A stretch of 64,000 nucleotides of DNA from Mortierella sp. BCC40632 (GCA_011634665.1 WAEK01000007.1:890001-954000), one strand, 5' to 3'. Positions 11,807 through 24,809 are shown, numbered from the stretch's first letter. The notes: generated by a model not told the origin, from the sequence alone. A program made the numbers and translations.

Positions 11807-12645
11807 TGGATAGTTAGGCCTCAAAAACACACACACACACACAATTCTCACTCAAAAGGACTCCCTAATGCAATATCCGATCAGATCACTTACTTGATAG
11901 TATGTCGCGTCTTGCGAGGTCGTCGCACCCATGTCTTCTTTTCCTTCTCAAGCCTCTCCTTCTCCATCTGTCTCTGAATCCTGGATGAAGGTGTGCTCCG
12001 AGGTGACTCTTCAAAGTCCCAGTCATCATCATCCGACTCCATCATCGATGCCTGAGCTGCTCTCTTTGCTCGACGACCCAAAGCCGGAGGAAGAAGCAAG
12101 GCCGTGTTGCCCTCACGTATCCTGGACGCATAGGTACTATATGTTCCAAAGGCATTGTGCATTGGTCGAGGTGCAAAGCCGCCACCAGCATGAGACCCAG
12201 ATGGAAAGTGCTGAGGATGTGCATGGTGGGGTTGCATCGGAGCACCACCAGTTCCATTCATGGGATAACGAATAGGTTGCTGATGTGGTGGAGGTGGAGG
12301 TGGGGTTGTGTGTTGAAATCGATATTGTTGTTGCTGTTGTTGTTGTTGTGAAAGGGTATACTGCTGCGGGGGTGCGGATGGATGATGAGGTGGACGTGGC
12401 ATGGCCTGTTGTTGTTGGTTAACAAAATGACCATGCTGCTGTTGCTGTTGCTGTTGCTGTGGAGGTCCCGCTTGCGAAGGCTGCATCATGTTGGCGGCAT
12501 TGGCGTTGTTGTTGCTACTGCTACGAGTTGAACGCGTAGAATAGGATGCAGGGGCGGGAGATCCACGATCAGATCCGGCTCCTGAACGACGGGCAGGTGA
12601 ATGGCTTTGCATCGTTGCTGAAGTGTGATTGACCCAAGATGCCAT
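10189..12645 (-). CDS. SNF5: SNF5/SMARCB1 subunit of SWI/SNF-type chromatin remodeller, with C-terminal GATA finger
   Basis: Exons 12645-11894, 11704-11589, 11412-11243, 11106-10784 and 10678-10189 join in phase to 616 residues. The N-terminal third is low complexity with several polyglutamine runs, histidine/proline-rich stretches and an acidic patch (ESDDDDWDFEES). Next comes a basic linker and the SNF5 domain, with its two imperfect repeats recognisable as LVPIRLDID...DTFTWNVN and LDLHVGGINLRDRFEWDV. The C-terminus carries a Gly/Arg-rich linker and a GATA-type finger, C-x2-C-x20-C-x2-C (CHQC...CNTCG) with the RAGPGG signature; the usual tryptophan before the Arg is replaced by leucine. The protein is nuclear and the SNF5 domain is the scaffold contacting the remodeller core (family knowledge). 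It could equally be the RSC paralogue SFH1. Confidence 0.93.
11725..11804. repeat. A49 followed by (GA)n in SNF5 intron 1
   Basis: About 49 consecutive A are followed by about 15 GA units. On the transcribed strand this is (TC)n then a very long U tract ending some 20 nt before the 3' splice site, so it forms an extreme polypyrimidine tract for exon 2. Confidence 0.9.
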
Positions 12646-13419
12646 GCTGGACAACGACTTGATTCCTGAGGTGCCCTGTCCTTTGAGCTTTTGGTGAAGA
12701 TGGCTGACACCCTTTGGTCAAATATTGATCTCGCCTGAAACGGGCGAAAATCCACGTCACCGAAAGACATTTTCGCTTTTCTTGCTAAAGTCCACACTTG
12801 ACGCGACAGTGAGTTGCGAGGCGCCAGTATGTTACAGGGGAGTCAGGATGATGAACGCAATAAGCTTGACCCTGCCATGATATCCTGATCATATCTTTTT
12901 CTTTACATCTTTTTTCATGCATCGGCGCTTTCCATTGTTCCAGTTCTGCAGTTTTTCTTTTTCATTTCCTTGCAGCCGTCAAACTTATATTCTCCCGTAC
13001 TGAAGTTGTAGGATACTCGCGCAAAACGGAGAGAAAGAGAACCCCAGTCATCAGTACTAGACTACTGATTAGACTCTGTTGGATATTGACCCAAAGCTAC
13101 TACAGCAATCAAGGCGCACCGTTCTTATTTTCAATGAAGAAAGATTGGGCATACTTCACACTCACACAGATCGTGGAGAGAGGTGCACAAAGTAGTCGCT
13201 GTCATATATCCCATGGGCGTGGCTGTCGTGCAGCAGAGACTTCCTTTAGAGTAGATGCAATTGACTGAACAAACACACGGTTACCAAAGAGTGCGACAAC
13301 GATACTCGTAAGAAAGGACGAAATGATAATTAAAATAGTGGTCTTTTTCTAATCCTTTAGCATAGCATGGGAAATGGATTCCTTGTCCACTTCACTCTTT
13401 CACCCCACCGGTACCGAGC
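12646..13419. other. Intergenic region between SNF5 and the membrane protein gene
   Basis: Holds the SNF5 promoter/leader and the downstream region of the next minus-strand gene. A small open frame at 13086-13268 shows no coding features. Nothing else is supported. Confidence 0.7.
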
Positions 13420-14613
13420 CTATTGAGTCCCAGAACTAGGTAGGCCCTCTTGGGTAACACTAGAGGGATTGTTGATATTGACAGTATCAGTAACCGATGT
13501 AGATGCGGATCCAGTTGTAGATGGCTGAGTAGATAGAGTTGAAGCTGGCAATGCTATTGAAATAGGTGGGGCTGGTGCTCCTTTTGGTGGTGGTACCATG
13601 GCAATTTCATCGTCAAACAGCCCAACGTCCATCATATACTTTGAATTCCCAGACGGTCGCAACAGTATAAAAGTATCAGGGATGCCGTCACCATCTGTAT
13701 CCCTAGGAGAGATGAAATGATCCTCAATTATCGTCCCGCTCTCGTCCAATGCTGGTATAAGTTGAGCACGTTTCCTCTCCTCAGTCGACTTGAATGTGTT
13801 CTTGTCCTTTCTCTTGCCCTGTTGTTGGCGTTGCGATTGCTGTGATTGTTTGCTGGATGATTTGGATTTGGACGCCGTCTTGGTACTGGCGCCTTTATTC
13901 TTCTTGTTGACATTGTTGGATTTTGAGGGTGAACCACCTTTATCATTCCGTACTCTGGGTACATCCTTGACAATTTTGTCTTCCTTCGGGTCCGGGAGCG
14001 TGCTGGGCGTTTGATCCAATGTCAAATCCAACCCACTCGCCACCTCTGCCGCTTTTGATCCTTCTGTCGTTACTGTCGCCATTTCTGCTGCTGCAGCTGG
14101 ATCATGACCTTCGATTCCAGACTTGATTTGATCTTCTACAAGCTGGTTCTGTGTCTGCTGCTCTTTTACAGTCCCCATTGGTCGATGATGATGATGATGG
14201 CGTTGCCGGTAATGTCGATCCTGTAGAAGCTGCTGTGATCCCAACTCTAGCTGCCTCTGACCTGCTGTATCAGAAGACTGACTCTCTTTGGGGTCGTTTT
14301 CTTTACCCATTATTGACTTCTTGACTGAGCTGTCGCGCTCGACTTTCCGCAACTTTAAAAAATCTTCATGGGCCATCCGAGGGTGCTCTTTTTGTTGCTG
14401 ATGCTGGAGATTCTGTCTGTGTTGAAGGTCATCCTGTACATGGGATCGGTCATGACTGGATCCAGGCGAGAAGATGGCGGCGGCTCGTCGACGAGATCCA
14501 CCCTGACCTAGTCCTGGGTCGCGAAGCCAAAGGATGGCCATAAACTCAATGACCAACAGTAGGGCTATTATGGTTGCCCTATTTCTCGGATTACTCAGGT
14601 ACAGAAAAGGCAT
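13420..14613 (-). CDS. Type II membrane protein, low-complexity ectodomain with DxDxDG calcium-loop motif
   Basis: A single-exon open frame of 397 residues. After a short basic/polar N-terminus (NPRNRA), residues about 14-30 form one strongly hydrophobic segment, so the protein is likely a signal-anchored type II membrane protein. The rest is charged and low complexity: Gln/His-rich (a run of five His), Ser/Lys-rich, then a Thr/Ser/Pro-rich tail. Near residue 300 there is a single DTDGDGIPDTF motif, the calcium-binding signature of thrombospondin type 3 repeats and dockerin/EF-hand-like loops. I do not recognise the family. It diverges from the small gene at 15706 across a region with GA and TA repeats. 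Composition and length argue for a real gene, but function is unknown. Confidence 0.75.
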   Translation of the reverse strand: MPFLYLSNPRNRATIIALLLVIEFMAILWLRDPGLGQGGSRRRAAAIFSPGSSHDRSHVQDDLQHRQNLQHQQQKEHPRMAHEDFLKLRKVERDSSVKKSIMGKENDPKESQSSDTAGQRQLELGSQQLLQDRHYRQRHHHHHRPMGTVKEQQTQNQLVEDQIKSGIEGHDPAAAAEMATVTTEGSKAAEVASGLDLTLDQTPSTLPDPKEDKIVKDVPRVRNDKGGSPSKSNNVNKKNKGASTKTASKSKSSSKQSQQSQRQQQGKRKDKNTFKSTEERKRAQLIPALDESGTIIEDHFISPRDTDGDGIPDTFILLRPSGNSKYMMDVGLFDDEIAMVPPPKGAPAPPISIALPASTLSTQPSTTGSASTSVTDTVNINNPSSVTQEGLPSSGTQ

Positions 14614-14814
14614 CCCGCCGGGCTAGAAGAAACCTCGGTTGAGTGAGGCAAGAGTCGATAAGGCGAAGAAGGACAGTCCAGCCAAGCTAAAGAGCAAGGA
14701 GAGAAAGAGAGAGAAGGGGAAGACAAAGGACACAAGAGATTGTGTGAGCACTTTTGTGTGTGTATGCTGGAGAAAGAGAAAGAGAAAGAGCTTGAGAGCG
14801 AGAGAGAGAGAGAA

Positions 14815-14863
<49 letters not shown>

Positions 14864-15615
14864 TAGATAGATAGATATATATATAGAGATAGATATATAT
14901 ATATATATATATATAGATATATAGAGAGAGGATAGTGGTGACGACAAAGAGAGAAGCAGAGGACAGTGATCCGACGGGCGGTCCCGGCTGCAGTGGTCGA
15001 GGATGGAATGTGGTAGAGATGCGAATGGCCTGTGTGGAGTGTGGGGGCAGTCGGTGAGAGAGGAAGGGGAGAGGGGGGAAGAGGAGGAGAGAGGAGGCGA
15101 GAGGTGGAGGGACATTCACCAGAATGCTTGTTTGGATTGCAAGGGGAAGAGGGGAATGCCACCCAGGCTAGACCTTCTAGTGGCGCGAGCCGGCTCGATA
15201 CAGCGCCACCTCCTCCCCCAAGGCATCCATCCTCTGAGGGATGCCGGCAGCAACCAGGCTACCACATGTCTGCACCCCTCTTTCTACTAACTATTGCAAT
15301 CCAGGCCGCGGAACATCAGGAACGTCTCTAGCGCCATGAAACATGCGGTTGTCGTGTCGACGGTCAAAGTGGCTGCACTTTGTGGCATCCTGATCTGGCC
15401 CAGAGCTCTGTAGAGGGTCCCAGTAAAAGAATTGGCTAAAGGAAAAAAAGAACAATCAAGTCTCGGAAGTTAGGATTAGCTCGGTGGGCGATGCGTTGTG
15501 GCAAAGCATGTCGGGACCACGCCACCAGGAACATGGTTTCAAAATAGACTCAACTTTAATACGTGGCGAGAAAAGCACAACAAGCACAACAGGCACAAAA
15601 CATGCCGTTTTTGCA
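14614..15615. other. Divergent intergenic region with GA/TA microsatellites
   Basis: About 1.1 kb separates the divergent starts. It contains a (GA)n block at about 14803-14859 passing into (TAGA)n and (TA)n at about 14860-14925. In reverse these form long Ser/Leu/Ile/Tyr open frames of up to 179 codons that are not genes. Confidence 0.75.
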
Positions 15616-15621
15616 TATAAA
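15616..15621 (+). promoter_or_regulatory. TATA box of the small coiled-coil gene
   Basis: TATAAA sits about 85-90 bp upstream of the start at 15706, followed by a pyrimidine-rich leader. Confidence 0.5.
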
Positions 15622-15705
15622 TGGTATTTCTTATTCCTCCCCCTTCTCTTTTTCCTTATCCTTCCCCGCAACTTTTCATTACCTTCCTCCACACTATATC
15701 TCACA

Positions 15706-16101
15706 ATGCACTATACGACCTCAACAGACCCCGCTTTTGTACTTGAGGAACTCGTGGAGCAGATTCATGCTCTCACCGAGGCACTCGAGGTGGCTCGGCG
15801 TCAATACGCTGAAAACTATGCGCTTGAACAGAAGCAACAGGAAGAAACATCCCAGAGCAAGTCCAGCTGGCCCACCATGGCCAAGTCAGCCTCAGCCTCA
15901 GCTTATCCTTCGCACCGCTCAGACCCCCTTCGACCTCTGCCTGAGGGTCAACATCCTATAGTCCTTGCCACTTGGGCGCAATCGTCAAGTCCTCAAGGCT
16001 TTCAGGTTGCCCTTGGCTCCAACCTCATGGGACTTCTCAAAGAGAAACGCCAGTACGTCCAGCAATTGGAGCAGAACAAAGCCTTATCGAAAAAGGCCTG
16101 A
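15706..16101 (+). CDS. Small hypothetical coiled-coil protein
   Basis: A 131-residue single-exon gene. The open frame extends upstream, but the ATG at 15706 follows a TATA box and a pyrimidine leader and opens onto ordered sequence. Residues about 10-45 form an amphipathic helix (LEELVEQIHALTEALEVARR) rich in Leu and Glu. A Ser-rich linker follows, and a second helix (LLKEKRQYVQQLEQNKAL) closes the protein. No signal peptide, membrane segment or known domain is visible. It may be a subunit of a larger complex. I do not recognise it. Confidence 0.7.
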   Translation: MHYTTSTDPAFVLEELVEQIHALTEALEVARRQYAENYALEQKQQEETSQSKSSWPTMAKSASASAYPSHRSDPLRPLPEGQHPIVLATWAQSSSPQGFQVALGSNLMGLLKEKRQYVQQLEQNKALSKKA

Positions 16102-16318
16102 GGTTCAGGACACATTGGCAATATGCTTTTCAATAAAAAATTAAATAAATGAACGTCTTCAATGCAGAACTGTATTAACTTTCAAAGAAACACAAGCGGA
16201 AAATGTGAGGGAAAAGGGAGAGAGAGAGAGGGAGAGAGAAAGAATTTGTGGTATGAGATGCAACTGCGCTCTACGAGAAAACAACGACATTGAAGGTGGT
16301 GCAAGCTCGTCTATACTC

Positions 16319-18129
16319 TTATTCATCCTCATCCTCATCTTCCACATCGTCTTCACTTTCATCCTCAGCTTGCTTGACGTCTTCCTCGTCATCATTACCG
16401 TCCATCTCTTCTTCATCCGCTGTAGATTCGACGTTGATGTTCTTCCAGATGCCCTTTTGGACAGCGATACATGTCACTCTCATATCCATGTTGAACTTGC
16501 CGATATGCTCCTTCATATCGGTTTCTCCAGTTGCCTTAACAGCCGTCTCCATATTCCAGACCAAAACAATACCATCTGACGACACACTAGTCAATACATC
16601 CACAGTCTTGCGAGACTCTGTTCTCTTGTTGGAGGTCTCGTTTGGAGTGAAGGGTACTGTCACTAGATCGATTGCCTTGATGCGGTTGCTGTGGCCTACA
16701 AGCGTCCTGACAAGATCTCCTGTCGCGGTTTCGTATACGCGTACCATCTTGTCCTCACATCCAACAACGAGATAGTCGTCCTTGTAGTACATCATCGTGT
16801 TCAACCGTGTCTTCTTTGTAGGTTTGATGGTCCTGATGCATTTTGCAGTCTATGACAAACATTGAGTCAATCAAGGTTAAACAGCGAGTTAGCAGAGTGT
16901 CCTTCCTCCCCCTTTTCTTTTCCGACTTGATGAAGCAACATCAGCAGAATCCTTACAGCCATTTCGTAGACACCAATTTCTTGATCAAACATGATAGAGT
17001 ATCCAGTTCCACTTGGATTCCAGGCAACTTTGAGACCCTCGGCCTGCAACCGAACCATGCTCGCCTGCTTTCCCAACAAAAGATCCCAAACACGAACTGA
17101 ACGATCAGAGGCAACGCTGAGGGCCAATTTTCCTGTGGGGTGAATAGCAATAGAGTTTACAGGTCCTTGGTGTCCCTTCATCATCTTGAGACATTCCCAG
17201 TCCTTGGATCTCCATACGCAGATCTTGCCGTCGGCACTGCCGCTGAGCATATGGGTCTTGTCGTGGAAAGTCAATGAGGTGATTGTACCCTGATGCTGAA
17301 GCAAGGCTCCAAGTTCTTTTCTACGCTTGAGATCATACAGTCTGAAGGAATTATCGTGTTGCAGTCATTATTAGGATATGTTGGCATCATCACCTTCCAA
17401 GCACTCATCAACACAATCAAACAAACAAAAAAATCTTACTGGATCTTCTCATCTGTGCTTCCAGAAGCCAAATAATGTCCACCGATAGCCGTTGCCTTAA
17501 TACAGCCAATATGGGCTGAAAAGATAAAGATTGGTGAGATCTTCAGAGTCATGTCCTATGGAGTGAGGGTAATACGTGGTCATCATCGAGAGGTTAGCAA
17601 GGCTAGATCTCCATTGAATTGGCCCCCTCAAGCCGAAGCTCAAATTGACAAAACGATCCACGTTGAGTATTCCTCGGGAAGAGAGGGGGGTTACCTCATT
17701 CCAGTATGCGTCGACTCCATAAAGAATATTCTCATATGTTCCGGCAACGATCCTAAAGTCTTCTTTGGTGGCGCCTTCGGGAACAACAATATCCTTCTTG
17801 GGTTTGCTAGCTTTTTTCTTTTGTTTCTGTTCAGAACTGGGTCCATGTGCTCTAGCGACAGTCGAGGTCTTGATGGTGACAGTCTTTTGGATGTTTCCAG
17901 CTTTGCGTCCATGTGCATTGCCCTGCTCTTTTAGATTTTGCTTTGGCTTGGAGTGGTGGCCTTTGCTTTGTTCGGTCGTATGTTTGGCTCGTTTGTTTGC
18001 CTTGTTGGCTTTGGTCTCTGCCGAATTAGTGACGGATGGTGCCAACTTTCGCTTAGTTGCTCCACCAGCATTTGGTGATGCTGTTGTCTTTTTGAGAGCA
18101 GACTTAAGTGGCTTCTTTTGATGATCCAT
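16319..18129 (-). CDS. MAK11: WD40 ribosome-biogenesis protein MAK11/PAK1IP1
   Basis: Exons 18129-17695, 17555-17440, 17341-16957 and 16849-16319 close in phase to 488 residues. The N-terminus is a Lys/Ala/Ser-rich, nucleolar-type basic extension of about 110 residues. A WD40 propeller follows; blades are visible as AGTYENILYG, HIGCIKATAIGGHYLASGST, LTFHDKTHMLSGSADGKI, IAIHPTGKLALSVASDRSVRVWD and DDYLVVGCEDKMVRVYE. The C-terminus is a long acidic tail of Asp/Glu. This order (propeller then acidic tail) and the blade sequences match the MAK11/PAK1IP1 family, needed for early 60S subunit assembly and 5S RNP recruitment (family knowledge). It sits head-to-head, 202 bp apart, with a tRNA methyltransferase gene, so they probably share a promoter. 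Confidence 0.9.
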
Positions 18130-18181
18130 AGTTTGAGTGTGAATGGTTCGTTCTCAAGACAAAGACATGAATGAATGCCGC

Positions 18182-18222
<41 letters not shown>

Positions 18223-18331
18223 AAGAGAGAGAGAGAAAAAAAAGTAGTCACAGTTGTTGTTTTTCTTTTTAAAATGTTCCTGGCCATTTCAGTCTCGCTC
18301 GTTCTTCCCCCTACCTCTTCTCTCCCCTACA
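18130..18331. promoter_or_regulatory. Bidirectional promoter with A35 tract
   Basis: A 202-bp gap between divergent start codons contains 35 consecutive A (18186-18220) followed by GA repeats. Poly(dA:dT) tracts exclude nucleosomes in fungal promoters (established in yeast), so a shared open promoter is a reasonable inference. Confidence 0.6.
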
Positions 18332-19261
18332 ATGGCTACTCCTGAAAAACAGCAACAGCAGCAACATGAGCAATTGCAGGAGCCTCAACAAACGCAAGCG
18401 CCCGACCTAATCGAGGCTCGTCAACAACGACTTCTCCAACCTCTATCGTCGGCTGCCATTCTCCCACCAGAAAGGCTCGAGGAGGCAAAGCGTATTATCG
18501 AGAAAGATACAGCCATCAAACCCTTCTGGGTCAAAAAGTACAAGAACGAAGCTGCCAAAAACTGGAACAAATTCTACCAGCGAAACGAGACTCGGTTCTA
18601 TAAGGATAGACACTGGATCGAGCGGGAGTTCACTGTCTTTAAGGATGGAGCAAATAGTCTGGGAGAAGATGGTAAACCTCGAACCATGACTTGCCTCGAG
18701 GTCGGCTGTGGAGTAGGCAACTTTGTCTTCCCCGTCCTAGAAAAGAACCCACACTTGTTCATGTACGCCTGTGATTTTGCTCCTCATGCAATTGACCTTG
18801 TCAAGAAGCATGAAGATTATGCCAAGGGTCGCTGCTCAGCCTTTGTTTGCGATCTGACCAAGGACTCCCTCACAGACACAATCCCCAAGGATTCCCTCGA
18901 TGTCATCTCAGCCATTTTTGTTCTTTCTGCAATCCCCGCAGAAAAGCTTGAAGCTGCTGTTAGGAACATCCAAGAGGTTTTAAGACCTGGAGGCATGATC
19001 TGCTTCCGAGACTACGCCATCTATGATGCAGCACAGATCAAGTTTAGCTCCAATCCTGGACATATGCTCGATACCAATCTGTATGTTCGCCAGGATGGAA
19101 CTCTTTCTCACTTTTTCTCGGTGGAACAAATTCAGGCCGTCTTTGAAGGAGAAGGTTTCGAGACTGTTGAATGTGACTATGTACACCGAGAGACTATCAA
19201 CCGTGCTCTAGACATCAACCTAGATCGGAGATTCCTCCAAGCCAAGTTTGTCAAAAAGTAA
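18332..19261 (+). CDS. METTL2/METTL6/Trm140-type tRNA m3C methyltransferase
   Basis: An intronless gene for 309 residues; the ATG at 18332 follows a pyrimidine leader. After a Gln-rich N-terminus comes the family signature region (KPFWVKKYKNEAAKNWNKFY, FYKDRHW), in which substrate-binding aromatic and basic residues lie. The SAM-binding motif I is LEVGCGVGN, then CDFAPHAIDLVK, a motif IV region with SAIFVLSAIP, and LRPGGMICFRDY. These features identify the METTL2/6/8 group that forms 3-methylcytidine at position 32 of tRNA anticodon loops (Trm140/Trm141 in yeasts). The N-terminal actin-binding extension of S. cerevisiae Abp140 is absent. I cannot decide between the METTL2- and METTL6-like branches by eye. 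Confidence 0.92.
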   Translation: MATPEKQQQQQHEQLQEPQQTQAPDLIEARQQRLLQPLSSAAILPPERLEEAKRIIEKDTAIKPFWVKKYKNEAAKNWNKFYQRNETRFYKDRHWIEREFTVFKDGANSLGEDGKPRTMTCLEVGCGVGNFVFPVLEKNPHLFMYACDFAPHAIDLVKKHEDYAKGRCSAFVCDLTKDSLTDTIPKDSLDVISAIFVLSAIPAEKLEAAVRNIQEVLRPGGMICFRDYAIYDAAQIKFSSNPGHMLDTNLYVRQDGTLSHFFSVEQIQAVFEGEGFETVECDYVHRETINRALDINLDRRFLQAKFVKK

Positions 19262-19458
19262 TTTAGCCTTATTTATAGACAAGCCCTTACGCTTTGATAG
19301 ACATGTTTAGGACTCCAATGGTAGCCATGTACTTTTAAGAGACTTTGACGCTCAACTGTGATATATTCATGAAGACAATGCAGTAATACGATGGAATGAT
19401 GATTGGAGTGGAGGGGGGGATTTGCGGGCTAAATTACAGAGTTATCTATAGTGCCTCT

Positions 19459-21873
<2,415 letters not shown>

Positions 21874-21949
21874 GATGAATTACACTCTGTTCTAGGCGAC
21901 TGATGGATTGAGTAATGGTGAAGGGACAAAAGTGATGCCTGGCTCTTGC

Positions 21950-21951
<2 letters not shown>

Positions 21952-21992
<41 letters not shown>
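21952..21992. repeat. A41 homopolymer in the divergent ROK1/HisRS promoter
   Basis: 41 consecutive A lie 79 bp upstream of the ROK1 start and 110 bp upstream of the proposed long-form HisRS start. Position and length mirror the A35 tract in the neighbouring MAK11/methyltransferase promoter. Confidence 0.85.
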
Positions 21993-21996
<4 letters not shown>

Positions 21997-22101
21997 CATT
22001 GCGTGACTGCTCAAGTTTACTGTGTCTCTCGGAGGCGTTGCCTCGCGAGTCGCGACGAGATCTTGCATCGTTGCTCGCACTCTTGGGTCCACCAAAAAGT
22101 C

Positions 22102-24029
22102 ATGTTCAAATCATCTATTCTTTCTAGGAAGCTCATACGCGAGCTCTATGTCTCGCGGGGTGGTACTCTTCTTTTGTCTCAACACTGCAATGTCGGCAAA
22201 TGAAGAAGAAACAGCTCGCAAATGCCACATGCTCACTCTTCAATAGTACACACCAATTCTGTCCGAGGGATGAAGGATAGGTTTGGAGCTGAGAACAGAC
22301 GCTTTCAGTGTATCACTGAGACCGGAGCCAAACTTGCTACACTCTACGGTCTTGAAAAAGTAATTTTTTGAGTGGTTCCTGTGCATTATATCTTGCCTTG
22401 CCTGTCCAATTGAGTACAGGTCTTTTTCCACCTATTGGGGTACTGAGCCCGTCGTCTCTTTCTTTTGCCCTTGCTCTAGGTTACCGTGCCGATCTTGGAG
22501 TATTCGCAGGTGTTTGAGCGTACACTAGGAGACGACTCGGATGTGGTTGGCAAAGAACTCTATAGCTTCGAAGACAAAGGAGGATCCAGGCTAACCATGC
22601 GGCCTGAAGGCACAGCAGGAATCACAAGGGCTTTGATCAGCCAGAAAATGTACTCGGACCTCCCACAAAAGTATTTTTACTATGGACCCATGTTTCGACA
22701 TGAAAGGCCTCAAAAGGGTAGACTTCGCCAAGTAAGATATATTTGGATAACATGGATTTCAGGATGTCATAAAGAGTTGAAAGGCCTTTCTTTAACAGGA
22801 TCATATCTTCATGAACGTAGTTTGAGCAATTTGGAGTCGAAGTCTATGGTCAGAATCATGCATCATCAGATGTAGAAGTGATTGAAATGGCGAACGCTTT
22901 CTTGACGAATCTCGGTCTGAGATCTATCTCGGTAATACCACAGGGCTCAAAAAGCCATGGACCAACTTTGTACGGCATGACCTTATGACAAAGTGCAAAG
23001 AACAGCGCCTCAAACTCAACAACCACTACTGTTCCTTGGTTCTTCAGCTCGAGTTAAACTCTCTTGGCGATGCAGAGTCAAGGACCCGATACAGGACTGC
23101 GCTTAAGGAATACCTTTCCAGATTCAAGAGTGAACTGTCGCCTGAAAGTTTGAATAGGTACGTCGTACTCCTGCTCAACAGCGGAGCTAACCAGAGTCAA
23201 TGAATTTTTGCAAGAGTCTATGTTAATAGAATATACGTGCCCTCACACCCCTCATGCTTTGTTTCTTTGGTGGTCACCAAGGCTTGAAACGAACCCCCTT
23301 CGGATTCTTGACTCCAAGGCACCGCAGGATATCGCTGTGCTTGAAGACAGTCCCACGCTCTCCGACTACCTTAGCAATGACTCTCAGAGACGGTTTTTAT
23401 TCATAACAGAGACCCTCTCTCGACTTGGTATCTCGTTCGAGATCAACCCTCGGCTGGTCCGAGGACTGGATTACTATCAGGAGACTGTCTTCGAGTTCAA
23501 GTCATCTAGTCCACTACTAGGCGTTCAACAAGGAACTGTATTGGCGGGAGGACGATACGACGGATTGGTAGAGAAGATGGGAGGACCTCAGGGTATTGCG
23601 TCGATTGGGTGGGCCGCAGGACTAGAGAGACTATCGCTCTTGCTGGATGATGAAATTGTTCCTGAACCACCACGATCAATTGTTGTTATTCCGGTCCCGG
23701 ATCGCTCTCCCGTCCCAGCCGACTCACCAGCAGGGTCGGTATCAGTCAACGATGATGTAGTCTTGCACAGCCATGCGATGAATATCATCAGCACAATGAG
23801 GAGTAAGGGACTGAAGTCAGAATTCTTACATCTTACGAACAGTGCCAGCACCAAATCTCAACTTCCTAAGCAACTGACCAGGGCCAACAAATTGAATGCG
23901 AGCCATGCGATTATAATTGGCACAGATGAGATGAACAAGGGCTTGGTCACATTCAAGGACCTTGACAACTCGAAGCAGAGGCAGTGTCGGATCGAAGAGG
24001 TCATTTTGGAGCTCACTCAATCCCAATAG
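22102..24029 (+). CDS. HTS1: Histidyl-tRNA synthetase, possible dual mitochondrial/cytosolic gene
   Basis: Class II synthetase charging tRNA-His. The exons 22247-22359, 22480-22731, 22821-22931, 23048-23157 and 23282-24029 are well supported. Motifs: RGMKDRFG at the start of the core, TMRPEGTAG, motif 2 [17 protein letters not shown], the HisA motif [13 protein letters not shown], and motif 3 [14 protein letters not shown]. The C-terminal anticodon-binding domain is present. The first exon is inferred: 22102-22162 (donor GTACTC) would give a Ser/Arg/Lys-rich, acid-poor mitochondrial presequence ([15 protein letters not shown]) and a total of 464 residues. An ATG at 22222, inside that proposed intron, is in frame with the core and would yield a form without the presequence. 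Yeast HTS1 also makes both forms from one gene. The short intron acceptors here were set by phase. Confidence 0.9.
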
Positions 24030-24283
24030 CACTAGACGGAATAGACCTTTTTTTTTTTTTTTTTTTTTTTTTTATGATGCAGCACGAGCCTCTCTCGCCT
24101 ATCTAAAATAGGGATGATGAACCAGTTGTAGCCTTTCGCCTAGACCTTTACGCTTCCGAATAGAGTTGTCATATACAGAGCCTCGAGTATCTAAACATGC
24201 ATGGTGTAGAAATCTTTATCGGGGTTTCCCCGGCATTATTAATCCGCCAGTTCCTAACAAGTACAGGTTTGCTTGCTCATTAC

Positions 24284-24321
<38 letters not shown>

Positions 24322-24427
24322 CCTGCAAGATGTGAGGAATCTAACGCACAAAAGGTCTCCCTGAATATTATTTTTTTTGTCAAGGCGTCCTTAGCTCACT
24401 AGTTACGAGAGCCAATGGGAGTTCTAT
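24030..24427. other. Intergenic region with T runs
   Basis: Contains T runs at about 24051-24073 and 24286-24321. No gene is supported. Confidence 0.7.
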
Positions 24428-24809
24428 TCAGTATCCAGATGTCCCTCTCTGGGTGAAGGAGACCTTAAAGGACGGACTAGAGGCTTCCAATGGGTTGTGA
24501 GGAACCCGTCTTGCAGAGATGAGGAGGTCATAACGCTTGCTCATACTTTTTAGTCCATCTCGAGAAAGTCTCCTGATCGTTTCTGCAAACCCGATCCCGA
24601 TGCGAACGATTGGATTGGACAGAGTGAAGAAGAGCTCGCTGGTGGTGCTCATTGGGAGAGAAGGTGAGGAAGGCGCCATCGCTTTGAAGGTCGTCCAAAA
24701 GTATAATTGTTGTTGATTGGGACGTTGGTGCTTGCTTTCGTACCGCATCTCGAGTATTTCCGTCCAGTTTGTGGAAGAAGTCCCTGAGTGGATTGGTTGC
24801 TGGTAATCC
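24428..24809 (-). CDS. Hypothetical protein, 3' exon (5' end unresolved)
   Basis: An open frame with balanced composition runs from a plausible acceptor (CTTCTTAG at about 24810) to a TGA at 24428. It contains EILEMRYESKHQRPNQQQL, FTLSNPIVRIGIGFAETIRRL and a basic C-terminal half. The first in-frame ATG is at 24748. An upstream exon may exist near 24850-24880, but I could not fix it. No known domain is visible. It may be a small gene or a chance frame. Confidence 0.3.

Noticed and set aside
14595..15162. Minus-strand open frames of 142-179 codons
   Set aside because: All read through GA/TA microsatellites, giving Ser/Leu and Ile/Tyr repeats; no independent coding signal.
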